From positions 3,157,141-3,221,140 of the forward strand of contig NZ_CP097149.1 of the NCBI RefSeq assembly GCF_023370075.1: a stretch of 64,000 nt of DNA, written 5' to 3'. The position numbers were made by a program, and so were the translations under genes. Within the stretch, counting starts at the first letter, position 1. The number at the start of each line of letters is the position of its first letter. This document shows, one piece after another, positions 26,295 through 35,014 of the stretch. The notes under the pieces were generated by a model. That model did no database searches, was not told the DNA's origin, and saw only the letters and a list, made by a program, of their open reading frames with translations. Source of the stretch: Deinococcus sp. QL22. Its GTDB lineage: Bacteria > Deinococcota > Deinococci > Deinococcales > Deinococcaceae.

Positions 26295-27731
26295 TCAGGT
26301 CGGGGGCGCGGGCGGTCTCTGGTGGTCGTCATTGGGATTCCCTCCTACGGGTGGGGTAGGTGCGATGAGGCGGGCAGGGGGTATGCCGAACGTGAGGCCC
26401 ACGGCAGCCATGCGGTCAGCCTCTTCAGCGGGGTCGTAGCCCAGGTCACCGCTGTGGGTCTGCGGACTGGCCCAGCCGTTGCGCGTCGCGGCTTCAGCCC
26501 GTTTGACCAGGGTGTCCAGGCTGTCTTGCGTAATGGCCGGGAAAACCCAAGGCACTTCGATGCGGTCAGCTTTGACCCGTTTGGTTTTCTTCACGCGGGT
26601 TTTGCCGTCGGCCTGAACTTCGTAGGTGGTGATGGTGTAGAGCCGGTCTGGGCCGTACCGCCGTTTGAGGTCAATCCGGTAGAGCGTGTCCAAGTGCGAA
26701 CGTAGGGCCGCATGAATCCGTTTGACCGAACGAATCGCGGGCAGGCTCATGCTCTCTGCGGTGGTGCGCGTCGTGTTGCCGCCCTCTCCGGCGTAATGCT
26801 CTGGCAAGCCCAATACCGCGAGTGCGGTTAGGCGGACGTATGCCCGCGCATCCTTCTCGGCGTTCGCTGCTCCAGCAGCAGGCGTCATAAATTCGATCTT
26901 GTCCGAGATGACCTTGCCGTCTTTGCCTTCGACCATGGCGAGGGTGAGCATCCCGCCTTTCTTGGGCATATGGCGGTAGGCTCCCGCCTTCTCCCGAAAA
27001 ATAGCTCGGCTGTTCACATCGTTGCGGTCAATGAACACCGTTTGGACGCCGAGGATACGGCCCTGCAAATCATGGGTGTTCAGCCGGTGCTGCAGCAAGG
27101 TCATGTAGTCCTCGGCTGGGCGCACGGCCCGCATGGCGACCGGCCACCCACGCGTGTCGTTCCACAGGGCGTTGTGGGCCGTGAACGCAAACTGGCCGGG
27201 CTCCCAGCGCATCGGGTCACCCACATTCCGGGGCAAGGTGATTTGAGTGATGCCTTCTAAGGTGTTGCCCTCCACAGTCACGCCCTGATTCATGTCGAGG
27301 TGCGTCACGCGGGCGGCCACGTCCTTGCCGGGGTCTTCGAGCGGATGCACCGCGCAGAGTTCACCGTCGAGCAGATACTCCATGGCGAGGCGGCTGACCA
27401 TCAACTGGCCGAGGTTGTTCACTGTCCAAAACTCGTCCAGCGCATCACGGGCGGTCTTATCCGCGTTCAAGGGCGCATGCGTGAACTCGTCTCCAATCAA
27501 CAGAGCCGCCGCGATTTCCACGATGGCCCCGAACAGCGGATTGGTAAAGAAGGCACGGCGCGTGCGCTGCCGGGTCAGGGCACGGTCGAGGCCATAGATG
27601 GGCACGCGACCATTCAGCGAGTCTCCGATCAGGCCTTCGCGCCAGCCCCCCCGGAGACCGGGATCACTGGCTTCCAGCAACTCGCCGTCGGGGCCGTACA
27701 AGAGGGTGGCATGTTCAGGGAATAGGGTCAG
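26295..27731 (-). CDS. Portal protein
   Basis: The frame has no ATG near its start. A CTG at 27731 lies 6 bases after AGGAGGTGA and is the best start, giving 478 residues beginning MTLFPEHATL; a TTG at 27701 is the alternative. The protein shows the portal layout: a helical N-terminal wing, a G-E-P/D-E-F-T-H segment, and a long C-terminal helical part with an A-L-A-V-L-G-L-P-E-H-Y-A-G region. Position directly downstream of the large terminase supports this. Confidence 0.78.
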   Translation of the reverse strand: MTLFPEHATLLYGPDGELLEASDPGLRGGWREGLIGDSLNGRVPIYGLDRALTRQRTRRAFFTNPLFGAIVEIAAALLIGDEFTHAPLNADKTARDALDEFWTVNNLGQLMVSRLAMEYLLDGELCAVHPLEDPGKDVAARVTHLDMNQGVTVEGNTLEGITQITLPRNVGDPMRWEPGQFAFTAHNALWNDTRGWPVAMRAVRPAEDYMTLLQHRLNTHDLQGRILGVQTVFIDRNDVNSRAIFREKAGAYRHMPKKGGMLTLAMVEGKDGKVISDKIEFMTPAAGAANAEKDARAYVRLTALAVLGLPEHYAGEGGNTTRTTAESMSLPAIRSVKRIHAALRSHLDTLYRIDLKRRYGPDRLYTITTYEVQADGKTRVKKTKRVKADRIEVPWVFPAITQDSLDTLVKRAEAATRNGWASPQTHSGDLGYDPAEEADRMAAVGLTFGIPPARLIAPTPPVGGNPNDDHQRPPAPPT

Positions 27732-27756
27732 GGCAGGTCACCTCCTAGGGGTGGCG

Positions 27757-29571
27757 TTACAGGTCATCGGTGTAATCGTCAAGGGCAGCGATGGCGTCGG
27801 CATTGGTCGCCACCTGGAAGAGTCGCTCCGGAGCCAGCGCCAACACTGCGCCGTCCCCGTCATCGGGGGATTGACCCTTGTTGCGAGCCTTGAACTTGAT
27901 TTTCTTTTCGAGCTTCCGCACGTCGCGGTCACCTTTCGTGACGTAGCCGTAGCGCCGCTCGACCAGATCACGCTTGAGCAGTAGCGGCGGGCTGTGCACG
28001 CGCACCACGCTCAGCACCTCGTCGGCCAGTGCGTACATCTCGGTCACCAGATCGGCGTACTGGTCGCCGTCTGAAGGGGATGAACCGAAGGCCACCTCGT
28101 GTACCACGTAGCCATCTGGAAAGAGGGCCTGTAGTTCGGTGTCTTTGCGCAGACCGTCAATGATGCCACCGCCGTACCCGGCGTCAACTCGGACACTGGC
28201 CCGCGTTGCGCCGAGGGCCGCCGCCCGTTTGAGGGCTTTCTTGGCGGCCTGCACGTAGCGGTCGGTGCGGGTCATTTCGTCCAGATCCTGCGCGCCTTGG
28301 ATCGCGTCCTCAAAGCGCAGGGTGCGCTTGAACAGGCTGTAGATCGTGCCTGCATCGTCGCCAAACCGGGCGCAGTCGATCCCCAGCTGCACGGCCCAGA
28401 CTTCCCGCATGACGGGCAGCTCTGTGTTCGGAACCGGCTCCAGCAGAGGCTCTGGCTTCATGTCGCGGGTCAGGCAGGCGTCGAAGCGGCCCGCACTGAT
28501 GAACGTATCCCCGCCGCCCCCACTGGGCGGAATGCCGAGTGCGCCGTACAGGAAGCCTCTCTTGGGCGCGAAGATCGTGCCCGCTGGATGGTGGCCGCCG
28601 CCTGCCTTCGGGACATCCCAGGGCACCTCAAAGGTGTGCCGCGTTTCGTCATGCTCCGGCACCACCTCACAGCCGAAGGTCCGCTGATCTTCAATCCAGC
28701 CATTAAAGGTGCTGCGGTCTGTGCCGCCGGGCACTTCCGCCGTCCCGTTCCAGACGTTCGGGAAATCAAGCAGGCTCAGCCGAACCACGATGCTCATAGG
28801 GTGCAGCTTCATCTCCTGGAAGGTGGAGCTGCTGGTCTTGGGGTTGGCGATCAGGAGCCAGAGCCGGACGCGGTTGCCGGTGAACTGGCGCTTCACCGCG
28901 TCATACATAAACTCCGGGATCCCTTCAGCCTCCTCAAAGACCCACAGGTGAAATTCGTTGTGTTGCCCCTGGGCACGCTCGGTACCACTGCCACCTGCAT
29001 CACTGGTCGTGAAGCCCATGGCGAAGTGGTTGGCGGCCTGCTCGGCGCGCATGTCACGGGGCATCAGGCCCGGCATGACCGTGCGCCGCCGCTGTTTGGC
29101 GTTGGTGACGTGGGTGCGGACATCCTTCCAGAGCGTGTCGCGCACCTGCTGAATGTTGTTGGCCGTGCTCTGCACCACGCACGGGGCAAAGCAGCGGTAG
29201 AACCAGGCGATGGCCGGGGCTTCGATCCCGTAAGTCTTGCCCAGGCCGTGCCCGGCCTCAATCACGAAGATGTACGGCACATCCTTCTCGCCGTCCAATT
29301 GCCGCGCCACACTGTTCTGGATGGCTTCAAGTACCTCGTATTGGCCAGGTTTCCCGTTGACACCCTTCCAGGGCTTCATGCCCAGGACACGCTCTGAAAA
29401 GCCGATCAGGTCTCGGCTGTAGCGCTCGGTCCAGCGGGATTGCTCGTCGCGGCCGTTCTCGCTGCGCGCTTCTGACAGCTTGCCGGAGTCCTTAAGTCGC
29501 CGCCGGGCAATGGCCTGCATCACCTGCTGGCGCGTCAGCCAGCCCGGCAGGCGGTTAGAAGTCTGGGTCAT
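27757..29571 (-). CDS. terL: Terminase large subunit
   Basis: This 604-residue protein starts with the ATG at 29571, which overlaps the small-terminase end by 17 bases. It has the Walker A motif G-H-G-L-G-K-T at residues 107-113 and a Walker-B-like L-W-V-F-E-E-A-E-G. The C-terminal RNase-H-like nuclease has acidic motifs (G-I-D-C-A-R-F-G-D-D, V-D-A-G-Y-G-G-G and D-D-G-D-G-A-V). This is the motor that packages DNA into proheads. Confidence 0.9.
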   Translation of the reverse strand: MTQTSNRLPGWLTRQQVMQAIARRRLKDSGKLSEARSENGRDEQSRWTERYSRDLIGFSERVLGMKPWKGVNGKPGQYEVLEAIQNSVARQLDGEKDVPYIFVIEAGHGLGKTYGIEAPAIAWFYRCFAPCVVQSTANNIQQVRDTLWKDVRTHVTNAKQRRRTVMPGLMPRDMRAEQAANHFAMGFTTSDAGGSGTERAQGQHNEFHLWVFEEAEGIPEFMYDAVKRQFTGNRVRLWLLIANPKTSSSTFQEMKLHPMSIVVRLSLLDFPNVWNGTAEVPGGTDRSTFNGWIEDQRTFGCEVVPEHDETRHTFEVPWDVPKAGGGHHPAGTIFAPKRGFLYGALGIPPSGGGGDTFISAGRFDACLTRDMKPEPLLEPVPNTELPVMREVWAVQLGIDCARFGDDAGTIYSLFKRTLRFEDAIQGAQDLDEMTRTDRYVQAAKKALKRAAALGATRASVRVDAGYGGGIIDGLRKDTELQALFPDGYVVHEVAFGSSPSDGDQYADLVTEMYALADEVLSVVRVHSPPLLLKRDLVERRYGYVTKGDRDVRKLEKKIKFKARNKGQSPDDGDGAVLALAPERLFQVATNADAIAALDDYTDDL

Positions 29572-30124
29572 CGCTCTCATCCGGGGGCAGCATGCCCGCG
29601 ATCTTCCACAGTTCGGCCTCGCTGAGTCGGTCGAGGTCGTCGGGCGACTTGACGCGGCCCAGGTTGACGTTCAGTTCTTCCATGCCCAGGGCCTTGCGCT
29701 CCAGTTCCGCGCCGATCTTCGCGAAGCGGGCCACGTCAATCGCATCCATTTTGCTGGGATCTTGGTGGGCCATGCCGCGCACGGCCAGCGTCATGAAGGC
29801 TTTGCCGATCTTGGCCTGGCGCACCCGCACTTCGGTTTTCAGGTCAACGTCAACCGCCCTCAACCTACCGTCAACTTCCCGACGCAATTGCAGGCGCAGA
29901 TCGGCCCAATCTTCCGCAGCACAGCGGCGTTCAAGCTGCCTCGCGCTAGGAGCACGAGCTATGGCGGCAAGGCTCGCCAGTGTGATGGTGTCATCTCCCC
30001 GGATGTACTCGCGGCGCAGAGCCGTCCAATCGTATTTAGTGGGCCGGCCTCCCGCGCTGCGCGCGCCGCTGCTCTTTTTGGCTGGGGTCTTCTTGGATTT
30101 GGGCGAATCGCGTTCTCTGAACAT
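29555..30124 (-). CDS. terS: Terminase small subunit-like protein
   Basis: This 189-residue protein has a basic N-terminus and a G-R-P-T-K-Y segment. A putative helix-turn-helix (T-L-A-S-L-A-A-I-A-R-A-P-S-A-R-Q-L-E-R-R) follows, then an oligomerising helix. It sits directly before terL with overlap. DNA recognition for packaging is inferred from size and place. Confidence 0.75.
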   Translation of the reverse strand: MFRERDSPKSKKTPAKKSSGARSAGGRPTKYDWTALRREYIRGDDTITLASLAAIARAPSARQLERRCAAEDWADLRLQLRREVDGRLRAVDVDLKTEVRVRQAKIGKAFMTLAVRGMAHQDPSKMDAIDVARFAKIGAELERKALGMEELNVNLGRVKSPDDLDRLSEAELWKIAGMLPPDESDDPDF

Positions 30125-30734
30125 CAGAACTCCTCAGGATGAATGGAAGAGCACTCCCTTAAGACGGAAGCAGGCCTAAAGAAGGCAGAAAGGAGGAGGG
30201 TGGAGTTGGAAAGGAGCGACAGAACTGTGCTTGGTCACCTGAATGACAAGCTCCCTCTAGCTCATCCTCAGGTGCCAAATCATGCAGACCGGAGGCCAGA
30301 AGAGAACTTTGTAACTGTTGAGCTCCTCTAGGCCCCCCCTCTACGTGAGGACGCTTGGCAAGCCATTCCACAAAGTCCATCGACCTGGGTCATCACACTA
30401 ATAAGGACGCATGTTGACCTCGCTTCACTCATGACTCGTCGCTCGCCTCCTTGGTCAGTGAGCCAGCTCGCTTTGTTTTTATCGGGAACTTGACTGGACT
30501 CGAACCGTGTTGTCACGCATTGGGATGGCATCGGGTGGCCGATCCGCTTGCGCCAACGCAGATGATCCGGAACGGAGTCAACAGCCAGTTGTCACACACA
30601 TCCTGACCGCCTCGAGCGGCAAGACCCAGATCCCTTGAGCTCTTCGGGGACGCTGACGGGTGCCTTGTTGTTCCGAGTTCGGTTCTCTCTGCGTGGGCCG
30701 CCAGTGGCAGTCCAGCCACACCTTAGGAGCTTTT
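30125..30734. other. Intergenic region upstream of packaging operon
   Basis: No gene is supported here. A 62-codon plus-strand frame (30143-30331) and a 73-codon minus-strand frame overlap each other and lack ribosome sites and protein-like composition. The region probably holds the promoter of the leftward structural operon and of the MHYT gene, and a cos/pac site is possible, but none was identified. Confidence 0.4.
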
Positions 30735-31520
30735 ATGGATCAGACACAACACCTCGCTCATTCTTGGAACTGGGGCTATGTCGCCCTCTCCTACGTCATC
30801 GCGGCGTTTGCCTCCTATGTCTCACTCGAATTGGCCAGCCGCATAGGCCACCACCAAGAGGGCCGCAACCGCCGCCTTCTGGCTCAAGGGGCGCTGCTGG
30901 GGTACGGCATTTGGGCCATGCATTTTGTTGGGATGTTGGCGTTCAATCTGAAGGCGTTGGTTCAGTACAACTTGTTCATCACGGCGGCCTCGGGCTTGGC
31001 CGCAGTGCTGTTCGTAACGGGGGCCCTGTTCATTGTCAACGGCGGCCGTGCCAGTTGGGGCCGCTTTCTAACCGGCGGTGTGATCGCCGGTTTTGGGATC
31101 AGTGTGATGCATTACGCGGGAATGATGGCCATGCAAACTGGGGCACAAACCAGCTATTTGCCTCTGCCCTTCATCCTCTCGGTCGTGATTGCCATTGCGG
31201 CGGCCACCATTGCTCTGTTCCTCTTTGCACAGGTGAATAGCGAACGCGCCGTGCAACTGGCCAAGACAACGTTGCTCTCGCTCAAAGTGACGGCTGCCTT
31301 GGTGATGGGGGCGGCCATTGTGGGCATGCACTACATGGGCATGGCCGCTATTCAGTTCAGCGCTGCACCTACAACAGCACAGACCATAGGGTTTGCCACG
31401 GACACCACTGTCTTGAGCATCCTGATTTTGTTCACGACCTTTCTCGTCTTGGGGTTGGCTTTGGTCTATATCGTGACGGGCAACGACAACAGGCCTGTCG
31501 TGGGTGGAAGCGGGGACTGA
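30735..31520 (+). CDS. MHYT-domain membrane sensor
   Basis: This 261-residue integral membrane protein starts with ATG at 30735 (TTAGGAGC upstream). It has about seven transmembrane helices and three MHYT-type motifs: M-H-F-V-G-M at 62, M-H-Y-A-G-M at 125 and M-H-Y-M-G-M at 198. MHYT domains are proposed to bind copper and sense a diatomic gas, and are usually fused to GGDEF/EAL or kinase domains. Here the sensor stands alone, 3.5 kb from a GGDEF gene. Confidence 0.88.
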   Translation: MDQTQHLAHSWNWGYVALSYVIAAFASYVSLELASRIGHHQEGRNRRLLAQGALLGYGIWAMHFVGMLAFNLKALVQYNLFITAASGLAAVLFVTGALFIVNGGRASWGRFLTGGVIAGFGISVMHYAGMMAMQTGAQTSYLPLPFILSVVIAIAAATIALFLFAQVNSERAVQLAKTTLLSLKVTAALVMGAAIVGMHYMGMAAIQFSAAPTTAQTIGFATDTTVLSILILFTTFLVLGLALVYIVTGNDNRPVVGGSGD

Positions 31521-31783
31521 TCTCTGCAGGTCATCTGATGGGGTCGTTTTGGGTACTCGGCCCTGCTGAAGCCCGTTTTCTCTGAGTGCCCCGTTCTGTC
31601 ATCTCGCCTCGGTCATAGAGGCGGGTGACTTCTTCTCGCTCCATCCTCCTATAACCGACTCAGAAGCCGTCTGAGGATGATGCGTCAAACAAGACAGAGT
31701 AGCGCTGGAACGCTCAAACCTAGCGTGCTGCAGGTAGAGCTACCCCCCCTGCTCAAACTCCGAGGCAGGTGGGAGAATGCAGG

Positions 31784-32212
31784 ATGTCCACTTGGGAAGC
31801 CCTGCAGGAAAAAGCCGCCAACCTCAATCTTTTTCTCCAGGATTGGCAGAACATGGAGAAGCAACTCGAGCAGGAACCAGACTGGCAGGCACGGCACACC
31901 TTGAACGAGCCCAGAAGAACAGAACTTCGCGACTCAGCCACTCTACTCAGCGAAGGGCGTGACACGGTCGCAGAGTTGAAGGGAGCTATTGATGTGCTCA
32001 ATGATGCGATTCGTGCCACACGACAAGAGTTAAATCGGAACCAAACCGTATCGGCACCGACTCAGGAACTGATCAACAGAATGGACTCTGCTGCCGAACA
32101 GACCTTGCATACAGCACAAGGATTGCGTGGCAACTTCATCGCTGTCCTCAACATCATCCGCGCAGACAGCCAGCGCCCCCCTGTTGATGACGACCTGAAT
32201 CCACTCTCGTAA
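31784..32212 (+). CDS. Helical hypothetical protein (142 aa)
   Basis: The ATG at 31784 follows GGGAG. The 142-residue product (MSTWEALQEK...) is Gln/Leu/Glu-rich and predicted all-helical, with no membrane segment. It is followed by a strong hairpin at 32225-32251. Family not recognised. Confidence 0.6.
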   Translation: MSTWEALQEKAANLNLFLQDWQNMEKQLEQEPDWQARHTLNEPRRTELRDSATLLSEGRDTVAELKGAIDVLNDAIRATRQELNRNQTVSAPTQELINRMDSAAEQTLHTAQGLRGNFIAVLNIIRADSQRPPVDDDLNPLS

Positions 32213-32420
32213 ACCCAACGAAACGCACCCCCAGCCTGTAACTGGGGGTGCAGGTGGATGTTTGGTTGTGGGCAGTGCAGCGCAGCCTCTTTCGACACTG
32301 CTCCAACAGGAGGTAGAGCAGCATGAGGTATTTATGCTTAGCTCCACAGGCGGGCAGCTTGGCACGCTCAGCACGGGTGGTGGGTTTCTTACCGGGAACT
32401 CGTTTTGGTGTCCCCTTCAT
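32154..32420 (-). CDS. Possible small protein at end of early operon (88 aa)
   Basis: The ATG at 32420 has GGAG six bases upstream and overlaps the stop of a 17-codon ORF (32470-32417, starting after GGAGGTGAC) as ATGA. The N-terminal part is basic and has four cysteines and a L-M-L-L-Y-L-L-L hydrophobic run. The 3' end overlaps the plus-strand gene ending at 32212, so I am unsure it is real. Confidence 0.35.
   Translation of the reverse strand: MKGTPKRVPGKKPTTRAERAKLPACGAKHKYLMLLYLLLEQCRKRLRCTAHNQTSTCTPSYRLGVRFVGFTRVDSGRHQQGGAGCLRG
32225..32251. terminator. Strong hairpin
   Basis: Perfect 10-bp stem GCACCCCCAG / CTGGGGGTGC with a 7-base loop, 12 bases after the stop at 32212. No T-run follows, so termination may be partial. 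Confidence 0.6.
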
Positions 32421-32506
32421 GGGGTACTCCGGAGCGTGTCCCCTCCATGGGGTCGGTGGTGTTGAAACATGGCGGGGGTCACCTCCAGAGGTGAGTAGAG
32501 TAGGGG

Positions 32507-32842
32507 ATGGCCAATACGCAGAGAAGTTTGACTTCCGAAGCAACCGAACTTGGATTGGACGGTAACGGCGAACCTGTAAGTGGCTTCAGACAAACGGAGA
32601 TGGAATTGAGCGGTTTGAGTCTGTTCTTTAAGGCTGCTCTTCAAAGAGCCAGTACCCTTGGGGTGGATGATGTTGGCCTGTACTACGTCGGTGGCGATTT
32701 GCTGTTGGCTGGCTGGGTAGGTGATGAGGTGGTTAAATCACCCCCATACAGCACTCTTTCAGATGAAATGGCACGCGAATTCATTCAAGCTGTTCAGGTT
32801 GTACACAACCGGGAACGACGCAAGAAATCCGACACCGAATGA
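32507..32842 (+). CDS. Hypothetical protein (111 aa)
   Basis: This acidic 111-residue protein starts with ATG at 32507. It contains a V-G-L-Y-Y-V-G-G-D-L-L-L-A-G-W-V-G motif and looks like a globular alpha/beta protein. Its 3' end overlaps the convergent gene at 32781-33071. Family not recognised. Confidence 0.55.
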   Translation: MANTQRSLTSEATELGLDGNGEPVSGFRQTEMELSGLSLFFKAALQRASTLGVDDVGLYYVGGDLLLAGWVGDEVVKSPPYSTLSDEMAREFIQAVQVVHNRERRKKSDTE

Positions 32843-33071
32843 CCACGCCTGGCTGATATCTCGGCACTAACCCTACGAACGGTTCACGCTGCAGCCCCAG
32901 CTCTGGCAAGTACCAGGGCGCAGGGTCGAGTTGCTTCCACTCTTTAGGCGTGGTCTGCAACCGCCGGCGCCGTTCTTCTTTCATCAGCCAGTCACGGCGT
33001 TCATCCGGCTGAGACAAGTGTGAGGTGACCTGGGCACGTCGGGCCGCCCGCTTCTGTGCCTTCTTAGACAC
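32781..33071 (-). CDS. Basic hypothetical protein (96 aa)
   Basis: The GTG at 33071 overlaps the stop of the upstream gene by 8 bases, supporting coupled translation. The N-terminal 45 residues are strongly Lys/Arg-rich; the C-terminus has two cysteines. Nucleic-acid binding is possible. Confidence 0.5.
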   Translation of the reverse strand: MSKKAQKRAARRAQVTSHLSQPDERRDWLMKEERRRRLQTTPKEWKQLDPAPWYLPELGLQREPFVGLVPRYQPGVVIRCRISCVVPGCVQPEQLE

Positions 33072-33306
33072 TGGAGAACTCAGCTGGGATGGGCTGGTCT
33101 ATCACCTGCAATGTCGTGCGTCCCTCGTGCCCATGCACCTGAATCAGATCATCCACACTCGCGTAGAACCCAGTTGAGAAAGGTGGCACACGCCAGCGCA
33201 GCACAGCGGCTCCATCACTGAACACGACACCTTCAGCCACTACCCCGATACCGCTGGAACCGCTGACATCCTGAGTCCTGACCAATTGGAATCGTTGCAT
33301 CAACAT
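33064..33306 (-). CDS. Small conserved phage-type protein (80 aa)
   Basis: The ATG at 33306 (or 33300) follows GGAGG at 33311-33315. The protein contains R-T-x-D-V-S-G-S-S-G-I-G-V-V-A-E-G-V-x-F-S-D-G and ends with an H-G-H-E-G-R-T segment. This layout recurs in small proteins of actinobacterial and Deinococcus-like phages, to my recollection. Function unknown. Confidence 0.65.
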   Translation of the reverse strand: MLMQRFQLVRTQDVSGSSGIGVVAEGVVFSDGAAVLRWRVPPFSTGFYASVDDLIQVHGHEGRTTLQVIDQPIPAEFSSV

Positions 33307-33424
33307 GCGACCTCCAGGGGCAAGAAAAAACCCGCCACAGTCGGCGGGCACAGCTTGAATTGTTTGGGATGAAGGACGTCTAGCCGGCCAAGGTGAGCCG
33401 AACGTCCCGATTCGATGGGATGGC

Positions 33425-33676
33425 ATGTTCAAATACGCCATGCCCGTACCCGCCATTCGAATCAAAGACGGCCAGATGTACCGCAGCACCAAGAGCTTTG
33501 CGTGGGTGGATTACCCGATGGGCAGCGCATCCCACGAGATCAAGCTCTTAGAAGAAGCGGTCACGAACAACCAAACCGTGGAGATCATCGGGCCAGCGTT
33601 CACGATCAACGGCACCGTGACGCTCATCAGCCTGGGCAACGGCGCCAAGTTCCGGGTCGTGCGCTCGGACAGCTGA
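33425..33676 (+). CDS. Hypothetical protein (83 aa)
   Basis: An 83-residue frame from ATG at 33425. It is beta-rich, with a T-N-N-Q-T-V-E-I-I-G-P-A-F-T-I-N-G pattern. Plus-strand between minus-strand early genes. Not recognised. Confidence 0.45.
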   Translation: MFKYAMPVPAIRIKDGQMYRSTKSFAWVDYPMGSASHEIKLLEEAVTNNQTVEIIGPAFTINGTVTLISLGNGAKFRVVRSDS

Positions 33677-33730
33677 ACGGGCTGCCTAAGCCATCTGCGA
33701 ATAGAGGCAGGACATGTACAGTTGAAGGAC

Positions 33731-34000
33731 ATGGATACAGACTTTGAGATGTCTCTCCAGGATGTTCGGACAAGTCTTGACACCCATCGTCAAACACAAT
33801 TGGACACCCTCCAAGAGTGGGGCGTTCAGATTAAAGCGTTTGTGCGGATGGCAGCACCTGATGTCCCTGTCTACTTCTTAGAATTGACCTATCAAGGGCG
33901 GACTGGAACCACCCTCGAACACGAGAGGATCACTGAGGCCTTGGTGGACGAAGCCGTACTGGTTGCGACAGCTCTTCGGAATCAGACTTCAGGGCAGTAG
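33731..34000 (+). CDS. Hypothetical protein (89 aa)
   Basis: The ATG at 33731 follows GAAGGAC, giving 89 residues, helical at the N-terminus and mixed thereafter. A strong terminator lies 170 bp downstream, shared with the convergent gene. Not recognised. Confidence 0.5.
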   Translation: MDTDFEMSLQDVRTSLDTHRQTQLDTLQEWGVQIKAFVRMAAPDVPVYFLELTYQGRTGTTLEHERITEALVDEAVLVATALRNQTSGQ

Positions 34001-34171
34001 TCGGAGAGCGTCACACTTTGTGACGCTCTGAATTTGGCAAACCCTCAGGGAGTTGCACCCTGCCTATCCAGATTTGGAGTCCAGACGGTTCCTACGAACA
34101 GTGCCCATATGGTGCGCCCGCGGATGCTAAGCACGGCTGAGGCGCAGAAGTCAGGGTAGGGTTCACAGAAA

Positions 34172-34200
34172 ATCCCCCAAGCGAGGCCGCCTTGGGGGAT
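34172..34200. terminator. Bidirectional terminator
   Basis: Perfect 10-bp stem ATCCCCCAAG / CTTGGGGGAT with a 9-base loop, flanked by AAAA on both sides. It lies between convergent genes ending at 34000 and 34229. Confidence 0.75.
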
Positions 34201-34228
34201 AAAACCCTGAACTTACATTAATAGTAGG

Positions 34229-34942
34229 TCAATCAACGGATTTCTGCAAGTGGAATAGGTGAATCTCGGCATGAGGATCACGCAATCGCACTGCCAACGT
34301 CAGCACAGCCACGGCATATTCCATCGCCCGCTCTTTCGGACTGGCCCACCCCCCGCGCTCATCCACGAGAGTCGCCATGCTTGTGCCTCCACGAATGGCC
34401 TTCAGCCGTCTCCCCAGTCGAGCAGCATCCGGCGTCCCTGCATATTCCAGAGTGGTGATGGTGCGGCCTGTTTCGCCCTCCCCAACCTCCCCCATTGGCG
34501 TGATCAGCGTGGTAGGAGAAGGCGTGCCACCCTCGCCCAAAGTGCTGATTCCATCGCCACCACTGTTCCGGAAGGCGGCGTAGCTTACGGACATGACCGC
34601 CGCTTCACCGAACACCAGCTTCCATGCTCTCAGCGACTGATACCACTGCTCAGCGTAGGCCCGTGCTGCCTGCTGTTTGTTGCGCTCAGAGATGAATTCC
34701 CGAACAGCAGGGCCGGGGCCAGCCACCCGAATCACGCGGGCTCTCTTCGCTCCGTTCGTCAAGTGCGCCTCCTGTGGGCGGGAAAGGGTGAGGGTCATCG
34801 GTGCTGTGTCCTGTGCAGCCAGCATTTCAATTGCTCGAGAACATGCGGCTTTGATCAAAGTCCAGCCGGGCAAGTCGCCACCCTGCGCTATCCAGGTCAA
34901 GTCTTGTGCGGCTTGTAGGATGCCCGTATTTACAGGAGCCAT
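34229..34942 (-). CDS. Hypothetical early phage protein (237 aa)
   Basis: This 237-residue protein starts with ATG at 34942 and has a GGAGG-type site about 15 bases upstream. It is Ala/Gly-rich with no membrane segment or known motif. Likely an early or accessory gene. Confidence 0.55.
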   Translation of the reverse strand: MAPVNTGILQAAQDLTWIAQGGDLPGWTLIKAACSRAIEMLAAQDTAPMTLTLSRPQEAHLTNGAKRARVIRVAGPGPAVREFISERNKQQAARAYAEQWYQSLRAWKLVFGEAAVMSVSYAAFRNSGGDGISTLGEGGTPSPTTLITPMGEVGEGETGRTITTLEYAGTPDAARLGRRLKAIRGGTSMATLVDERGGWASPKERAMEYAVAVLTLAVRLRDPHAEIHLFHLQKSVD

Positions 34943-35014
34943 AAGAATTCAGCAACACCTCCTCTGTTTCGCTAGACATAGAGTGAGCGTCAGCGTGAGC
35001 AAGGGAGGCTGGAA

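Noticed and set aside
30490..30512. Possible tRNA T-arm (complement reads GGTTCGAGTCCAGT)
   Set aside because: The T-stem does not pair beyond two bases and no acceptor, D or anticodon arms were found.
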